From NCBI GenBank assembly GCA_015486375.1, contig WFRR01000032.1, forward strand, positions 1 to 44,607: a DNA stretch of 44,607 nucleotides, read 5' to 3'. The notes beneath the pieces were generated by a model, which had not been told where the DNA came from, did no database searches, and saw only the letters and a program-made list of their open reading frames with translations. Positions 9,513-16,862 of the stretch are shown in pieces. Within the stretch, counting starts at the first letter, position 1, and each line of letters begins with the position of its first letter. Position numbers and translations under genes: made by a program. This DNA comes from Thiotrichaceae bacterium. Its GTDB lineage: Bacteria > Pseudomonadota > Gammaproteobacteria > Thiotrichales > Thiotrichaceae.

Positions 9513-10391
9513 ATGGATATTTTAATTTTACTGGAATCAAACCACCATATATTAATTATGATTGTGGGTGTTTTTTCATTACTGATTGGTAGTTTTTTAA
9601 ATGCGGTTATTTATCGTATTCCTCTAATGCTGAAACGGGCATGGAAACGAGATTGCCAGATGATATTAGAAAAAACCTCCTCACATATTGATGATGGACA
9701 AATGTTTAACTTACTTTTGCCTAGCTCTCACTGTCCACACTGTGGGCATTCCATTACAGCTTTAGAAAATATTCCCATCTTGAGTTATCTACTCCTAAAA
9801 GGTCGATGTTCCGCTTGTCATAAAAAGATTTCAATTGAATATCCTATTATAGAAATTGTCACGACGCTTTTATCGATGCTGCTAGCGTGGCAATTTGGCT
9901 ATAGCTTAGAACTTGCCGCGAGTTTAGTCCTACTTTGGACATTAATCGTATTATTTATGATTGATGCCAAAACCTTATTATTACCCGATAATCTGACCTA
10001 TCCGCTTTTATGGTTAGGCATTATTATTAATTTTAATACGGTCTTTATTGATTTAGAAAGCAGTGTTATTGGTGCAGTTGCAGGCTATTTAAGCTTATGG
10101 TCGGTGTATCATATTTTTCGCTTGATTACGGGCAAAGAAGGCATGGGATATGGGGACTTTAAACTATTAGCCGCCTTAGGCGCGTGGGGTGGTTGGCAAA
10201 TTCTACCCTTTGTGATTATGAGCGCCGCAACCTTCGGTGCGATTGTCGGCACAATATGGATTTATTTATCTCATCGAGACCCCAATACACAGCCGATTCC
10301 TTTTGGGCCTTACTTGGCAGTAGCAGGATTTATTGCGATTGTATGGCGAGAAGATGTTATGCAATTGATGTGGTTGTATTTCCCTCTATAA
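9513..10391 (+). CDS. pilD: Prepilin peptidase / N-methyltransferase PilD
   Basis: An integral membrane aspartic protease that cleaves and N-methylates type IV pilins and type II secretion pseudopilins. The start chosen is ATG 9513 (MDILILL), preceded by GGGAGAAG; the frame extends back into pilC but adds nothing family-like. The 292-aa protein has the methylase-domain zinc site CPHCGH...CSACHK, and the two catalytic Asp residues lie in IDAKTLLLPD and the GMGYGDFKLLA motif. Six to eight membrane helices are visible. It converges on senB with a 10-bp gap. Confidence 0.95.
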   Translation: MDILILLESNHHILIMIVGVFSLLIGSFLNAVIYRIPLMLKRAWKRDCQMILEKTSSHIDDGQMFNLLLPSSHCPHCGHSITALENIPILSYLLLKGRCSACHKKISIEYPIIEIVTTLLSMLLAWQFGYSLELAASLVLLWTLIVLFMIDAKTLLLPDNLTYPLLWLGIIINFNTVFIDLESSVIGAVAGYLSLWSVYHIFRLITGKEGMGYGDFKLLAALGAWGGWQILPFVIMSAATFGAIVGTIWIYLSHRDPNTQPIPFGPYLAVAGFIAIVWREDVMQLMWLYFPL

Positions 10392-10401
10392 ACTTTAACG
10401 C

Positions 10402-11367
10402 TTATACACTGGCTAAAGGTAGCATTTGCAATAAATTTTGCCATTGTTGTGCTTCTGTTTCAGCTTGAAACTGTTTCGCCTTGTGATCGACTTGCTGTTG
10501 TAATTGCTGCATAAATGCAGCATCACTCTCAGCTTTTATTAATAAATCTCGTAAGGCTTGCGTATCTTGTACAGGATAATAGCCAAGATAATTATCTCCT
10601 AACAAACCGATTGAACCTTGTATATCAGATGCAATCACGGGTAATCCTGCTACGGTTGCTTCTGAAATCACATTTGCGCCGCCTTCCATATTAGAAGACA
10701 AAACCATCAAATGACAACGCGAATAAGCTTGGCGAATTTGCCAGTGCTTAACTTCACCCTTCCAGTGATAACGAGGGTTAATTTGCATTTCGTCGCGTAC
10801 TTTTTTCTCCCAATCGGAGTTATGTGGTTTACCATAATGCAAAACACGAATACGGCTACTTTCAGGTAAATCACGTACTGCATAAGCGGTGCGTAAAGGG
10901 TCTTTTTCATCGCGTAAATGCCCAACGACACAAATATCAAAACTTCGTTGACTACGCTTAATTGGAAAAGGTAAGGCTTGAGCAGATTGATAAATAATAC
11001 TAATTTTATCCCAAACATCTTTAGGTAATTCTAAATAAGCCCGCTCGTGTAAAACCACTAATTTATCTGCGACTTGAATCGAGTGTAAAGTTGATTCAGG
11101 GTGACTGTGAATAAATCGATATAAATCCGTACCTGTCATTGCAACAATCAAAGGCTGATTAGGACACTGTTGCTTGAATTTCGCAATTGAATCTGCACTA
11201 CGCCATGCATGTAATGCAATCATCACATCATAAGAGCTTTCATCCCAGCGCATGGCTATATCAACATGATGTCCAGACGCTTTTAGAAATGCAGCCCAAC
11301 GCGTCGCGGTCGCCCGATTGCCATATAATGATTTAATATTAGCGGGGGTGATAATAATAATTTTCAA
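10402..11367 (-). CDS. senB: Selenosugar synthase SenB (TIGR04348-type glycosyltransferase)
   Basis: A 321-aa GT-B glycosyltransferase-like protein. Its N terminus ITPANIKSLYGNRATATRW and the middle block GHLRDEKDPLRTAYAVRDLP resemble the family known to make Se-glycosidic sugar from selenophosphate and UDP-sugar for selenoneine synthesis (established for SenB). The C-terminal half has the nucleotide-sugar site MEGGANVISEATVAGLPVIASD. The start is TTG at 11367 with a strong AGGAG six bases upstream. The gene is divergent from senA across 104 bp. That pairing is the main reason for the specific call; without it this would be a generic glycosyltransferase. Confidence 0.78.
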   Translation of the reverse strand: MKIIIITPANIKSLYGNRATATRWAAFLKASGHHVDIAMRWDESSYDVMIALHAWRSADSIAKFKQQCPNQPLIVAMTGTDLYRFIHSHPESTLHSIQVADKLVVLHERAYLELPKDVWDKISIIYQSAQALPFPIKRSQRSFDICVVGHLRDEKDPLRTAYAVRDLPESSRIRVLHYGKPHNSDWEKKVRDEMQINPRYHWKGEVKHWQIRQAYSRCHLMVLSSNMEGGANVISEATVAGLPVIASDIQGSIGLLGDNYLGYYPVQDTQALRDLLIKAESDAAFMQQLQQQVDHKAKQFQAETEAQQWQNLLQMLPLASV

Positions 11368-11471
11368 GAAAAACTCCTAATAGGTCAATGGTTCTATAAG
11401 CACAGTTTGTTACCATCATTACATGGCTGAGCAAATTTGATAGTTAATGAAATGATAGGAATAGCGCATAA

Positions 11472-12773
11472 ATGATACAACAAACCCAGATATTGATCGA
11501 ACAATTAAAAGATACGCGTCAACGTACCCTAGAACTCATTGCGGGATTAGACAGTGAACAATTGATGGGTCCTAGGCTTGATATTGTGAATCCCTTATTA
11601 TGGGAAATTGGTCATGCTGCTTACTTTCATGAATACTGGGTGTTACGCCATATTGAACACCCCAAGTATCCTGAAAGCCAAGCCTCGATTTTGCCACGAG
11701 CTAATGAACTGTATGACTCTATTCATATTGCTCATGATGACCGTTGGGATCTGCCCTTGCTTTCACTGGATGAAGTATTGAGCTATATGCAGAGAATTTT
11801 AGCAGCAGAAATTGATTTACTTGAAAGTGGGCAAGCTGATGAGATTGAACAATATCGAATTCAATACGCCATCTTTCATGAAGATATGCACACAGAAGCA
11901 TTTACCTATTCGCGTAAAACCTTAAATTATCCTATTCCTCAGTTTAAGGCAGGAAAGCCACAAATTATTGCTAGTGTAGAAAAATTAAGCGGCGATGCTT
12001 ATATTCCTACAAGCCAATTTAGCCTAGGCGCAGACAAAAATACGCCCTTTTGTTTTGATAATGAAAAGTGGGGACATGAAATTACGGTAGAAGCCTTTAA
12101 TATCTCAAAAACCGCCACGAGCTATGCAGAATATGCAGATTTTGTGGAAGCTGGAAGTTATCAAAATAAACACTATTGGGATAATGAAGGCTGGGACTGG
12201 TTACAACAATCAGGCTTAAAACAACCCTTATACTGGAAAAAAGATGCGAATGGTGCTTGGTTAATTAAACACTTTGATCAATGGAAAACCATGCAGACTA
12301 ATGCAGCTGTTATTCATATTAATTGGTATGAAGCAATGGCATGGTGTCGCTGGGCTGGGCGACGTTTACCCACCGAAGCTGAATGGGAATTAGCCGCTTC
12401 AGGCAATCCAAATAATACTGAAAAAACCACTTACCCTTGGGGAAATACTGAACCGTGTACAGAGTATGCCAATCTTGATGGTTATCAACTAGAAAGCATT
12501 GATGTTAGTGCTTTAGCCGCAGGTGATAGTGCTTTTGGTTGTCGTCAAATGCTAGGTAATGTATGGGAATGGACTGGCGATACTTTCGAGCCTTACCCTG
12601 ATTTTGAAGCCGATATGTATGCTGATTACTCTCAACCTTTATTTTCAAAAACAAAAGTATTAAAAGGCGGTGCATGGACAAGCCGTTCTCGTATGATCCG
12701 TAATACATGGCGCAATTATTACGGCAAAGAAAGAAATGATATATTTGCAGGCTTCCGTAGTTGTGCGGTTTAG
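11472..12773 (+). CDS. senA: Selenoneine synthase SenA (EgtB-like nonheme iron enzyme)
   Basis: A 433-aa protein with an N-terminal DinB-like helical domain and a C-terminal formylglycine-generating-enzyme (FGE) type domain, the EgtB/OvoA/SenA architecture. The three-His iron site is visible as His48 (WEIGHAAYFHEYW) and His136/His140 (FHEDMHTEAF). The FGE part has AMAWCRWAGRRLPTEAEWE and the end motif GGAWTSRSRMIRNTWRNYY...GFRSCAV. In the known pathway SenA joins hercynine to a selenosugar made by SenB. The HEDMH rather than HEQQH spelling and the adjacent senB favour SenA over ergothioneine EgtB. No egtD/hercynine synthase gene is present here. Confidence 0.78.
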   Translation: MIQQTQILIEQLKDTRQRTLELIAGLDSEQLMGPRLDIVNPLLWEIGHAAYFHEYWVLRHIEHPKYPESQASILPRANELYDSIHIAHDDRWDLPLLSLDEVLSYMQRILAAEIDLLESGQADEIEQYRIQYAIFHEDMHTEAFTYSRKTLNYPIPQFKAGKPQIIASVEKLSGDAYIPTSQFSLGADKNTPFCFDNEKWGHEITVEAFNISKTATSYAEYADFVEAGSYQNKHYWDNEGWDWLQQSGLKQPLYWKKDANGAWLIKHFDQWKTMQTNAAVIHINWYEAMAWCRWAGRRLPTEAEWELAASGNPNNTEKTTYPWGNTEPCTEYANLDGYQLESIDVSALAAGDSAFGCRQMLGNVWEWTGDTFEPYPDFEADMYADYSQPLFSKTKVLKGGAWTSRSRMIRNTWRNYYGKERNDIFAGFRSCAV

Positions 12774-12777
12774 ATAC

Positions 12778-12864
12778 TTAAGCCCTGATGTTCTGGCATA
12801 TTTTAAAGACAATGGTACTGGTTAGCAGAAAAGAATTGATATTGCATTGAAAGACTGACTATGG
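12778..12864 (+). pseudogene. Relic of a BrnA/CopG-like antitoxin with two in-frame stops
   Basis: Read in the frame of codon 12778, the strand gives LSPDVLAYFKDNGTG, stop, QKRIDIALKD, stop, LW. This resembles the C-terminal ribbon-helix-helix end of BrnA-type antitoxins (pattern DPDVLxWFKxxGxGWQxRINxxLRxW). Both stops (TAG 12823-12825, TGA 12856-12858) fall where Trp is expected, so each is one base from TGG. The upstream part and any toxin are absent; senA ends 4 bp before. This is a similarity judgement by eye over ~27 residues. Confidence 0.5.
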
Positions 12865-12874
12865 CGCACAAGTG

Positions 12875-13189
12875 TTATAATTTTTCAATTAAAACAATAT
12901 GTTGTGCTTTAATATTTTCATGAAAGGATTTAGGTACATTATTCCATGTAAATAAATCAACCCGAAAGGGTAAATCACTTTCGTCAAAGGCTTCTTTTAA
13001 ATAAAAAACAGCCATTGCTTGATTATCTTCTGTAAAAACCACCATATCTAAATCAGAATTATGACGACTTGTGCCTTTTATACGTGAACCATAAAGCCAA
13101 ATCTCAGTATTAGGGAGATACTGATTTAGCAAATCAATAAGTATTGTTTGATCTTCATCATCAATATCAAGCGTGTTTTTTAATGCCAT
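12875..13189 (-). CDS. mntA: MntA-like minimal nucleotidyltransferase (type VII antitoxin)
   Basis: A 104-aa MNT-fold protein. The diagnostic GSX10DXD motif is intact: Gly34-Ser35 in LYGSRIKG and Asp46/Asp48 in NSDLDMVV, with a downstream acidic FRVDLFTW giving the third carboxylate. In characterised HepT-MntA pairs this enzyme AMPylates a Tyr of the HEPN partner and neutralises its RNase activity. It overlaps the upstream HEPN gene by 10 bp, so the two are translationally coupled. It is also known as the HI0073-type nucleotidyltransferase. Activity here is inferred from motif conservation. Confidence 0.85.
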   Translation of the reverse strand: MALKNTLDIDDEDQTILIDLLNQYLPNTEIWLYGSRIKGTSRHNSDLDMVVFTEDNQAMAVFYLKEAFDESDLPFRVDLFTWNNVPKSFHENIKAQHIVLIEKL

Positions 13190-13596
13190 GTTGCACCACT
13201 TATTTTTTCATAAAGTTGTATAGCATCGGTAATATAATCATCCATTGATTGCAATGCCTTTTTCGCTTTTTCACCATTATAGTCATGTGATGTACTATTT
13301 CTGAGCTGTAAATAATAAAACCATATTTTTATATCCGTATCTAATAAGTTATTTTCATTAGCAATTCTTAACAAAGGTTTAGGAGAATTGGGTATTTCAG
13401 CAAGCCCCATTTCTTCAGAAAGATAGCGTTTTAAGACTTTCCACATAGAGTCAAAACAGGTTTCAAACCGCTGAATAATAGATTCTGGTACAGCCTCTTT
13501 TAACCAATCTGGAAGAGAATCATCCATAACTTTATAATGCTCATACATAACCTCAAGGTGCTTAAGTGATTTTTGAAACTTATTATATTCAATCAT
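13180..13596 (-). CDS. hepT: HepT-like HEPN ribonuclease toxin (HI0074 family)
   Basis: A 138-aa all-helical HEPN protein of the nucleotidyltransferase-substrate-binding family. The catalytic RX4HXY motif is complete: Arg99-NSTS-His104-Asp-Tyr106, where Tyr106 is the residue expected to be AMPylated by MntA. It sits upstream of and overlaps mntA. Its ATG overlaps the stop of a short upstream frame as ATGA (see the hsdM-like remnant), which suggests it was once embedded in a longer operon. With both motifs intact, the pair is predicted to be a functional type VII toxin-antitoxin module. Confidence 0.85.
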   Translation of the reverse strand: MIEYNKFQKSLKHLEVMYEHYKVMDDSLPDWLKEAVPESIIQRFETCFDSMWKVLKRYLSEEMGLAEIPNSPKPLLRIANENNLLDTDIKIWFYYLQLRNSTSHDYNGEKAKKALQSMDDYITDAIQLYEKISGATWH

Positions 13597-13700
13597 ACTG
13601 TTTTTCTATACCCCAATAACTTTAAATTTTTATAAATAATAGCATCCAGCTTTTCTGACTCTTTCATCTAGGCATACAGAGTTTGGCTAAATTCTGCCAT
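13593..13700 (-). pseudogene. Probable hsdM deletion scar (N- and C-terminal ends only)
   Basis: Minus-strand reading from ATG 13700, with GGAGAAAATA ahead of it, gives MAEFSQTLYA then TAG, and in the same frame immediately MKESEKLDAIIYKNLKLLGY...V ending in a TGA that overlaps the hepT ATG. The first ten residues look like the N terminus of type I restriction-modification methylases (MAxFSQTLWAAADKLR type). The second part looks like their C-terminal tail (ES-x-LexxIxxNLxxLGY). The simplest reading is an internal deletion of hsdM that left only the ends. Evidence is short, so confidence is modest; the alternative is two unrelated leader peptides. Confidence 0.42.
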
Positions 13701-13710
13701 TATTTTCTCC

Positions 13711-14496
13711 TTATGGGTAGTGACCAATGCTGTAATCATAATCAATAATCAGCGGTGAATGATCCGAAAAGCGTTGTTCTTTATAAATATGCGTATGAGT
13801 GACGGTGTTTTTTAAACTGGGCGATAAAATTTGGTAATCAATCCGCCAGCCAGTATTGTTGTCCCATGCTCTGCCACGATTTGACCACCAAGTGTATTGG
13901 TGTTCTTCCTGTTCTAGTTCACGAAATGCATCAATAAAGCCCTCTTGATCAAAGAGTTGATCAAACCATGCACGTTCTTCAGGTAAAAAGCCTGAACGTT
14001 TTTGATTACCGCGCCAGTTTTTAATATCGGCTTTCGTATGGGCAATATTCCAGTCACCACATAGCACATAATCCCGTCCAGAGGCTTTCATATCCAGCAT
14101 TTTATCCATAAAGAAATCCATACACTGAAATTTATATTGCTGACGTTCTAGCTTGGCTGAACCTGAAGGCATATATAAAGAAGCGACGCTAAGCTGACCG
14201 AATTTAGCCTCTAAATAACGCCCTTCTCGATCAAAAATATCTTTGCCCATCCCCACAATTACCTCATCAGGCTGATGTTTACAATACAGAGCAACCCCGC
14301 TATAACCCTTTTTCTCGGCATCATGATAATAGCAGCGATAACCCTTGGGCTTAAAAATGGGGTCTTCTAATTGCCATTCTTGCGCTTTAGTTTCTTGGAT
14401 ACAGACCACATCAGCATTTTGCTCACTTAGCCATTCAAAAAAGCCCTTACGAGCCGCAGCACGGATACCATTGGTATTAGCGGTAATAATTCTCAT
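13711..14496 (-). CDS. xthA: Exodeoxyribonuclease III (AP endonuclease)
   Basis: A 261-aa endonuclease/exonuclease/phosphatase-fold repair enzyme that cleaves abasic sites and degrades 3' ends. All family motifs are visible: NTNGIRAAARKGFFEWL at the start, the metal-binding Glu in CIQETKAQ, GYSGVALY, GDWNIAHTKADIKN, GWRIDYQ and the C-terminal catalytic SDHSPLIIDY. The length is standard. The ATG at 14496 has no clear Shine-Dalgarno. The defence-scar region follows 10 bp after its stop. Confidence 0.95.
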   Translation of the reverse strand: MRIITANTNGIRAAARKGFFEWLSEQNADVVCIQETKAQEWQLEDPIFKPKGYRCYYHDAEKKGYSGVALYCKHQPDEVIVGMGKDIFDREGRYLEAKFGQLSVASLYMPSGSAKLERQQYKFQCMDFFMDKMLDMKASGRDYVLCGDWNIAHTKADIKNWRGNQKRSGFLPEERAWFDQLFDQEGFIDAFRELEQEEHQYTWWSNRGRAWDNNTGWRIDYQILSPSLKNTVTHTHIYKEQRFSDHSPLIIDYDYSIGHYP

Positions 14497-14655
14497 ATAA
14501 TTAAAATATTGCCTTATTTAAAGGTTGCTAATCATAGCAAAACATTTGTCATCATTACCTTAAAAATATTTTCATAAATATAGTATTTTTTTGTTTTTAA
14601 AGCAGTTTATAAAAAATTTACACATATTTAACGGTTATATTAATAACTTATATTA

Positions 14656-14724
14656 CTCTCTATAAGAGAGTTTAAATTTAACTCGGAATAATTTAGAACT
14701 AAAGCGTGAATTCATAAAGTTCTA
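14656..14724. promoter_or_regulatory. Two inverted repeats upstream of the GltB-like gene
   Basis: Two dyads lie 45-113 bp before the ATG at 14769. The first is CTCTCTATAAGAGAG (14656-14670, 6-bp arms). The second is TAGAACT at 14694-14700 with AGTTCTA at 14718-14724 (7-bp perfect arms, 17-nt spacer). They could be operator sites. I do not recognise a known regulator consensus and no clear promoter hexamers are spaced around them. Confidence 0.35.
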
Positions 14725-14768
14725 AGAAAATAAGAACGACAATCATTTTACAAAGGAGATTTTTCACA

Positions 14769-16304
14769 ATGTCTGCCACTCAGAGCTTTCTCATGTCATT
14801 CGTTGAATTTACTGCCGCGTTATTTATATTTATTATTGGCATTATTGGCATTATTGCATTAATTGTTTACATCAAAGATGTCACCCAAACGAAACAAGCA
14901 ATTTTAAGAAACTATCCTATTATCGGGCATTTTCGTTATTTATTTGAACATCTCGGCGAGTTTTTTCGACAATATTTCTTTGCAATGGATCGTGAAGAAC
15001 TGCCTTTTAATCGAGCGCAACGTACTTGGGTTTATAAAGCCGCTAAAAATGTCAGTAATACCGTTGCATTCGGTTCAACTAAAGACCTACGCAAACGAGG
15101 CTCAGTATTATTTGTTAATTCACCTTTTCCTACCTTAGATGAGGATGCTGTCCCGAGTTTAAAAACCACCATTGGTAAAGACTGCCTGATGCCCTATTCC
15201 ACTGAAGCCATTTTTTGTATTTCGGGTATGAGCTACGGAGCAATTTCCAAACCTGCAGTTTTATCCTTATCGCATGGGGCAAAAAAAGCAGGCATCTGGA
15301 TGAATACAGGTGAAGGGGGCTTATCGCCTTATCATTTGGAAGGGGATTGCGATATTGTTTTTCAGATTGGTACAGCCAAAAATGGTGTCAGTGATCAGGA
15401 CGGCAATTTAGATGATGATTTACTGCGTGAAGTGGCAGCCCATCCACAAGTGAAGATGTTTGAATTAAAGTTAAGTCAAGGAGCTAAACCAGGCAAAGGC
15501 GGTATTTTACCCAAAGAAAAAGTTAGTAAAGAAATTGCAGCTATTCGTAATATCCCCGTGGGTGAAGCCGCGATTAGCCCTAATCGCCATACCGATGTCA
15601 GTTCTAACTCCGATCTGTTGTTATTAATTAATCGGATTCGGGATGTCACGGGTAAACCAACAGGATTTAAAGCCGTCATCAGTGACGCTTCGTGGTTAGA
15701 TGATTTATTCACAGAAATTCAAGAGCAAGGCATCGACTCTGCCCCTGATTTTATTGTGGTGGATAGTGCTGATGGTGGGACGGGGGCAGCGCCTTTACCT
15801 TTGATTGATGATATGGGCTTACCGCTACGTGAAAGCTTACCGATGTTAGATAATAAATTAACCGAATATGGTTTACGTGATCGAGTAAAAGTCATTGCTT
15901 CTGGAAAATTAATTACCCCTGCGGATGTTGCATGGGCGATTTGTTTAGGGGCTGATTTTTGTGTTTCTGCCCGAGGCTTTATGTTTGCATTAGGCTGTAT
16001 TCAAGCTTTGCAATGTAACAAGAATACTTGTCCAACAGGGATTACAACCCATGATAAGCATTTACAAAAAGGCTTAATTCCAGACTCTAAAATTGGTCGA
16101 GTGGTGGATTATGCTCATAATATCGAACACGAGGTGGGCATTATTGCTCATTCCTGTGGTGTGAAAGAACCGCGTGCTTTAAGCCGTAAACATGCACGTA
16201 TTGTCACGGATCATAATTTGTCTATTCCCATGAATCAATTACACCCTATTCCTGCTGTTCTGAAACAATATAAAAGGAATAAGTTAAAGAATGATTTCGG
16301 TTAG
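14769..16304 (+). CDS. FMN-binding glutamate-synthase-family membrane protein
   Basis: A 511-aa protein related to the FMN/synthase domain of GltB but without glutaminase or GltD-like parts. An N-terminal membrane helix (about residues 12-33) is followed by the family's conserved block RNYPIIGHFRYLFEHLGEFF. The TIM barrel contains MSYGAISKPAVLSLS, NTGEGGLSPYH, SADGGTGAAPLPL (phosphate/FMN loop) and CNKNTCPTGITTHD, the usual 3Fe-4S Cys region. An AAAGGAG Shine-Dalgarno eight bases upstream fixes the start. The physiological substrate of this widespread family is not established, so I give no gene symbol. It stands alone, with xthA divergent upstream. Confidence 0.88.
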   Translation: MSATQSFLMSFVEFTAALFIFIIGIIGIIALIVYIKDVTQTKQAILRNYPIIGHFRYLFEHLGEFFRQYFFAMDREELPFNRAQRTWVYKAAKNVSNTVAFGSTKDLRKRGSVLFVNSPFPTLDEDAVPSLKTTIGKDCLMPYSTEAIFCISGMSYGAISKPAVLSLSHGAKKAGIWMNTGEGGLSPYHLEGDCDIVFQIGTAKNGVSDQDGNLDDDLLREVAAHPQVKMFELKLSQGAKPGKGGILPKEKVSKEIAAIRNIPVGEAAISPNRHTDVSSNSDLLLLINRIRDVTGKPTGFKAVISDASWLDDLFTEIQEQGIDSAPDFIVVDSADGGTGAAPLPLIDDMGLPLRESLPMLDNKLTEYGLRDRVKVIASGKLITPADVAWAICLGADFCVSARGFMFALGCIQALQCNKNTCPTGITTHDKHLQKGLIPDSKIGRVVDYAHNIEHEVGIIAHSCGVKEPRALSRKHARIVTDHNLSIPMNQLHPIPAVLKQYKRNKLKNDFG

Positions 16305-16370
16305 TGCGCAAATCAGTAGTGCATTGAGAATAGCATTAACTTAATCTTCCTAAGATACAAGCTAGATTTT

Positions 16371-16472
16371 AATACCCAATTTGATATAACCCAATTTAGG
16401 TTTTTATACCCACTTTGGTATGACCCAACTCAGGTTTTAATACCCAATTTGATATAATCAAAAGTGGGTTTT
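16371..16472. repeat. Three 34-nt imperfect tandem repeats
   Basis: Units lie at 16371-16404, 16405-16438 and 16439-16472. Each begins with (A/T)ATACCCA(A/C)TTTG(A/G)TAT and ends in GG-TTTT, with substitutions but no length change. The period of exactly 34 nt and the lack of unique spacers mean this is a satellite-like array and not a CRISPR. The third unit's second half has diverged and forms the left arm of the following hairpin. Confidence 0.8.
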
Positions 16473-16503
16473 TCTAACCAAAGTAGATAGAAAAACCCAC
16501 TTT
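16461..16503. other. Perfect 16-bp hairpin
   Basis: AAAGTGGGTTTTTCTA at 16461-16476 is the exact reverse complement of 16488-16503, with an 11-nt loop. On the plus strand it lies ~157 nt after the GltB-like gene and ends in TTTGGGG, not a U-tract, so a plain intrinsic terminator is unlikely. It overlaps the last 34-nt repeat unit and echoes the CCCACTTTGG core of unit two, so hairpin and repeats probably share an origin. Confidence 0.75.
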
Positions 16504-16534
16504 GGGGCATACACAACAGACAAACTACAATAAA

Positions 16535-16589
16535 ACAGAAAACAGTTTACAAAGAAACAACAACACACAGACAACGACAGAAAACAGTT
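16535..16589 (+). repeat. Duplicated ACAGAAAACAGTT in an A/C-rich tract
   Basis: The 13-mer ACAGAAAACAGTT occurs at 16535-16547 and again at 16577-16589 within a ~115-nt stretch made almost wholly of A and C, with few G or T. There is no coding sense in any frame. Its role is unknown. Confidence 0.6.
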
Positions 16590-16798
16590 CACTGTAATAC
16601 AAAAAAACAGACGACAAACAACCATCATAGGGGGAAATTAATTTTTAATTTTATCTTGACAAATACATTCTGAGCATGGCAGGATGTTCGCCATTGTCAG
16701 CCCCGCTACAAAAATAAGCGGCTAGAATCGGCTTAAATAGCGATGAATATTTAGAATCGACGCGTCGTTGATACTGATTGAATCTTAATTGCTAGACA

Positions 16799-16832
16799 TA
16801 AAAAAAGCCGACACTAAAGTCAGCTTTTTTCT
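16799..16832 (-). terminator. Rho-independent terminator of the dsr operon
   Basis: On the minus strand this reads AGCTGAC-TTTAGT-GTCGGCT, a 7-bp stem with one mismatch, followed by TTTTTTT. It lies about 30 nt after the dsrP stop and marks the end of the long minus-strand block. Runs of T flank the stem on both strands, so it could also work in the other direction. Confidence 0.85.
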
Positions 16833-16862
16833 AATAGGCTTACTTCTTAGAAATAACTCTAT

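Larger units (their letters stand above)
16305..16862. other. 558-bp gene-free region between gltB-like gene and dsrP
   Basis: No frame in this interval looks coding. It contains, in order, three 34-nt tandem repeats, a long perfect hairpin, a G-poor A/C-rich tract (about 16510-16625), a dyad CGACGCGTCG near 16759-16768, a small hairpin CCGCT-AGCGG near 16702-16720 and the dsr operon terminator. The repeats and hairpin are listed separately. Confidence 0.7.

Noticed and set aside
12505-12708. Minus-strand ORF inside senA
   Set aside because: Antisense shadow of a well-supported gene with no start signal or family-like content.
11472-12773. Ergothioneine EgtB or ovothiol OvoA
   Set aside because: HEDMH metal motif and the divergent TIGR04348-like glycosyltransferase fit SenA better; no EgtD and no OvoA-type C-terminal methyltransferase domain.
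16371-16472. CRISPR array
   Set aside because: Repeat units are contiguous with no unique spacers and no cas gene is present.
16656-16661. TTGACA -35 box
   Set aside because: No -10-like hexamer at 16-18 bp spacing and no gene downstream on the plus strand.
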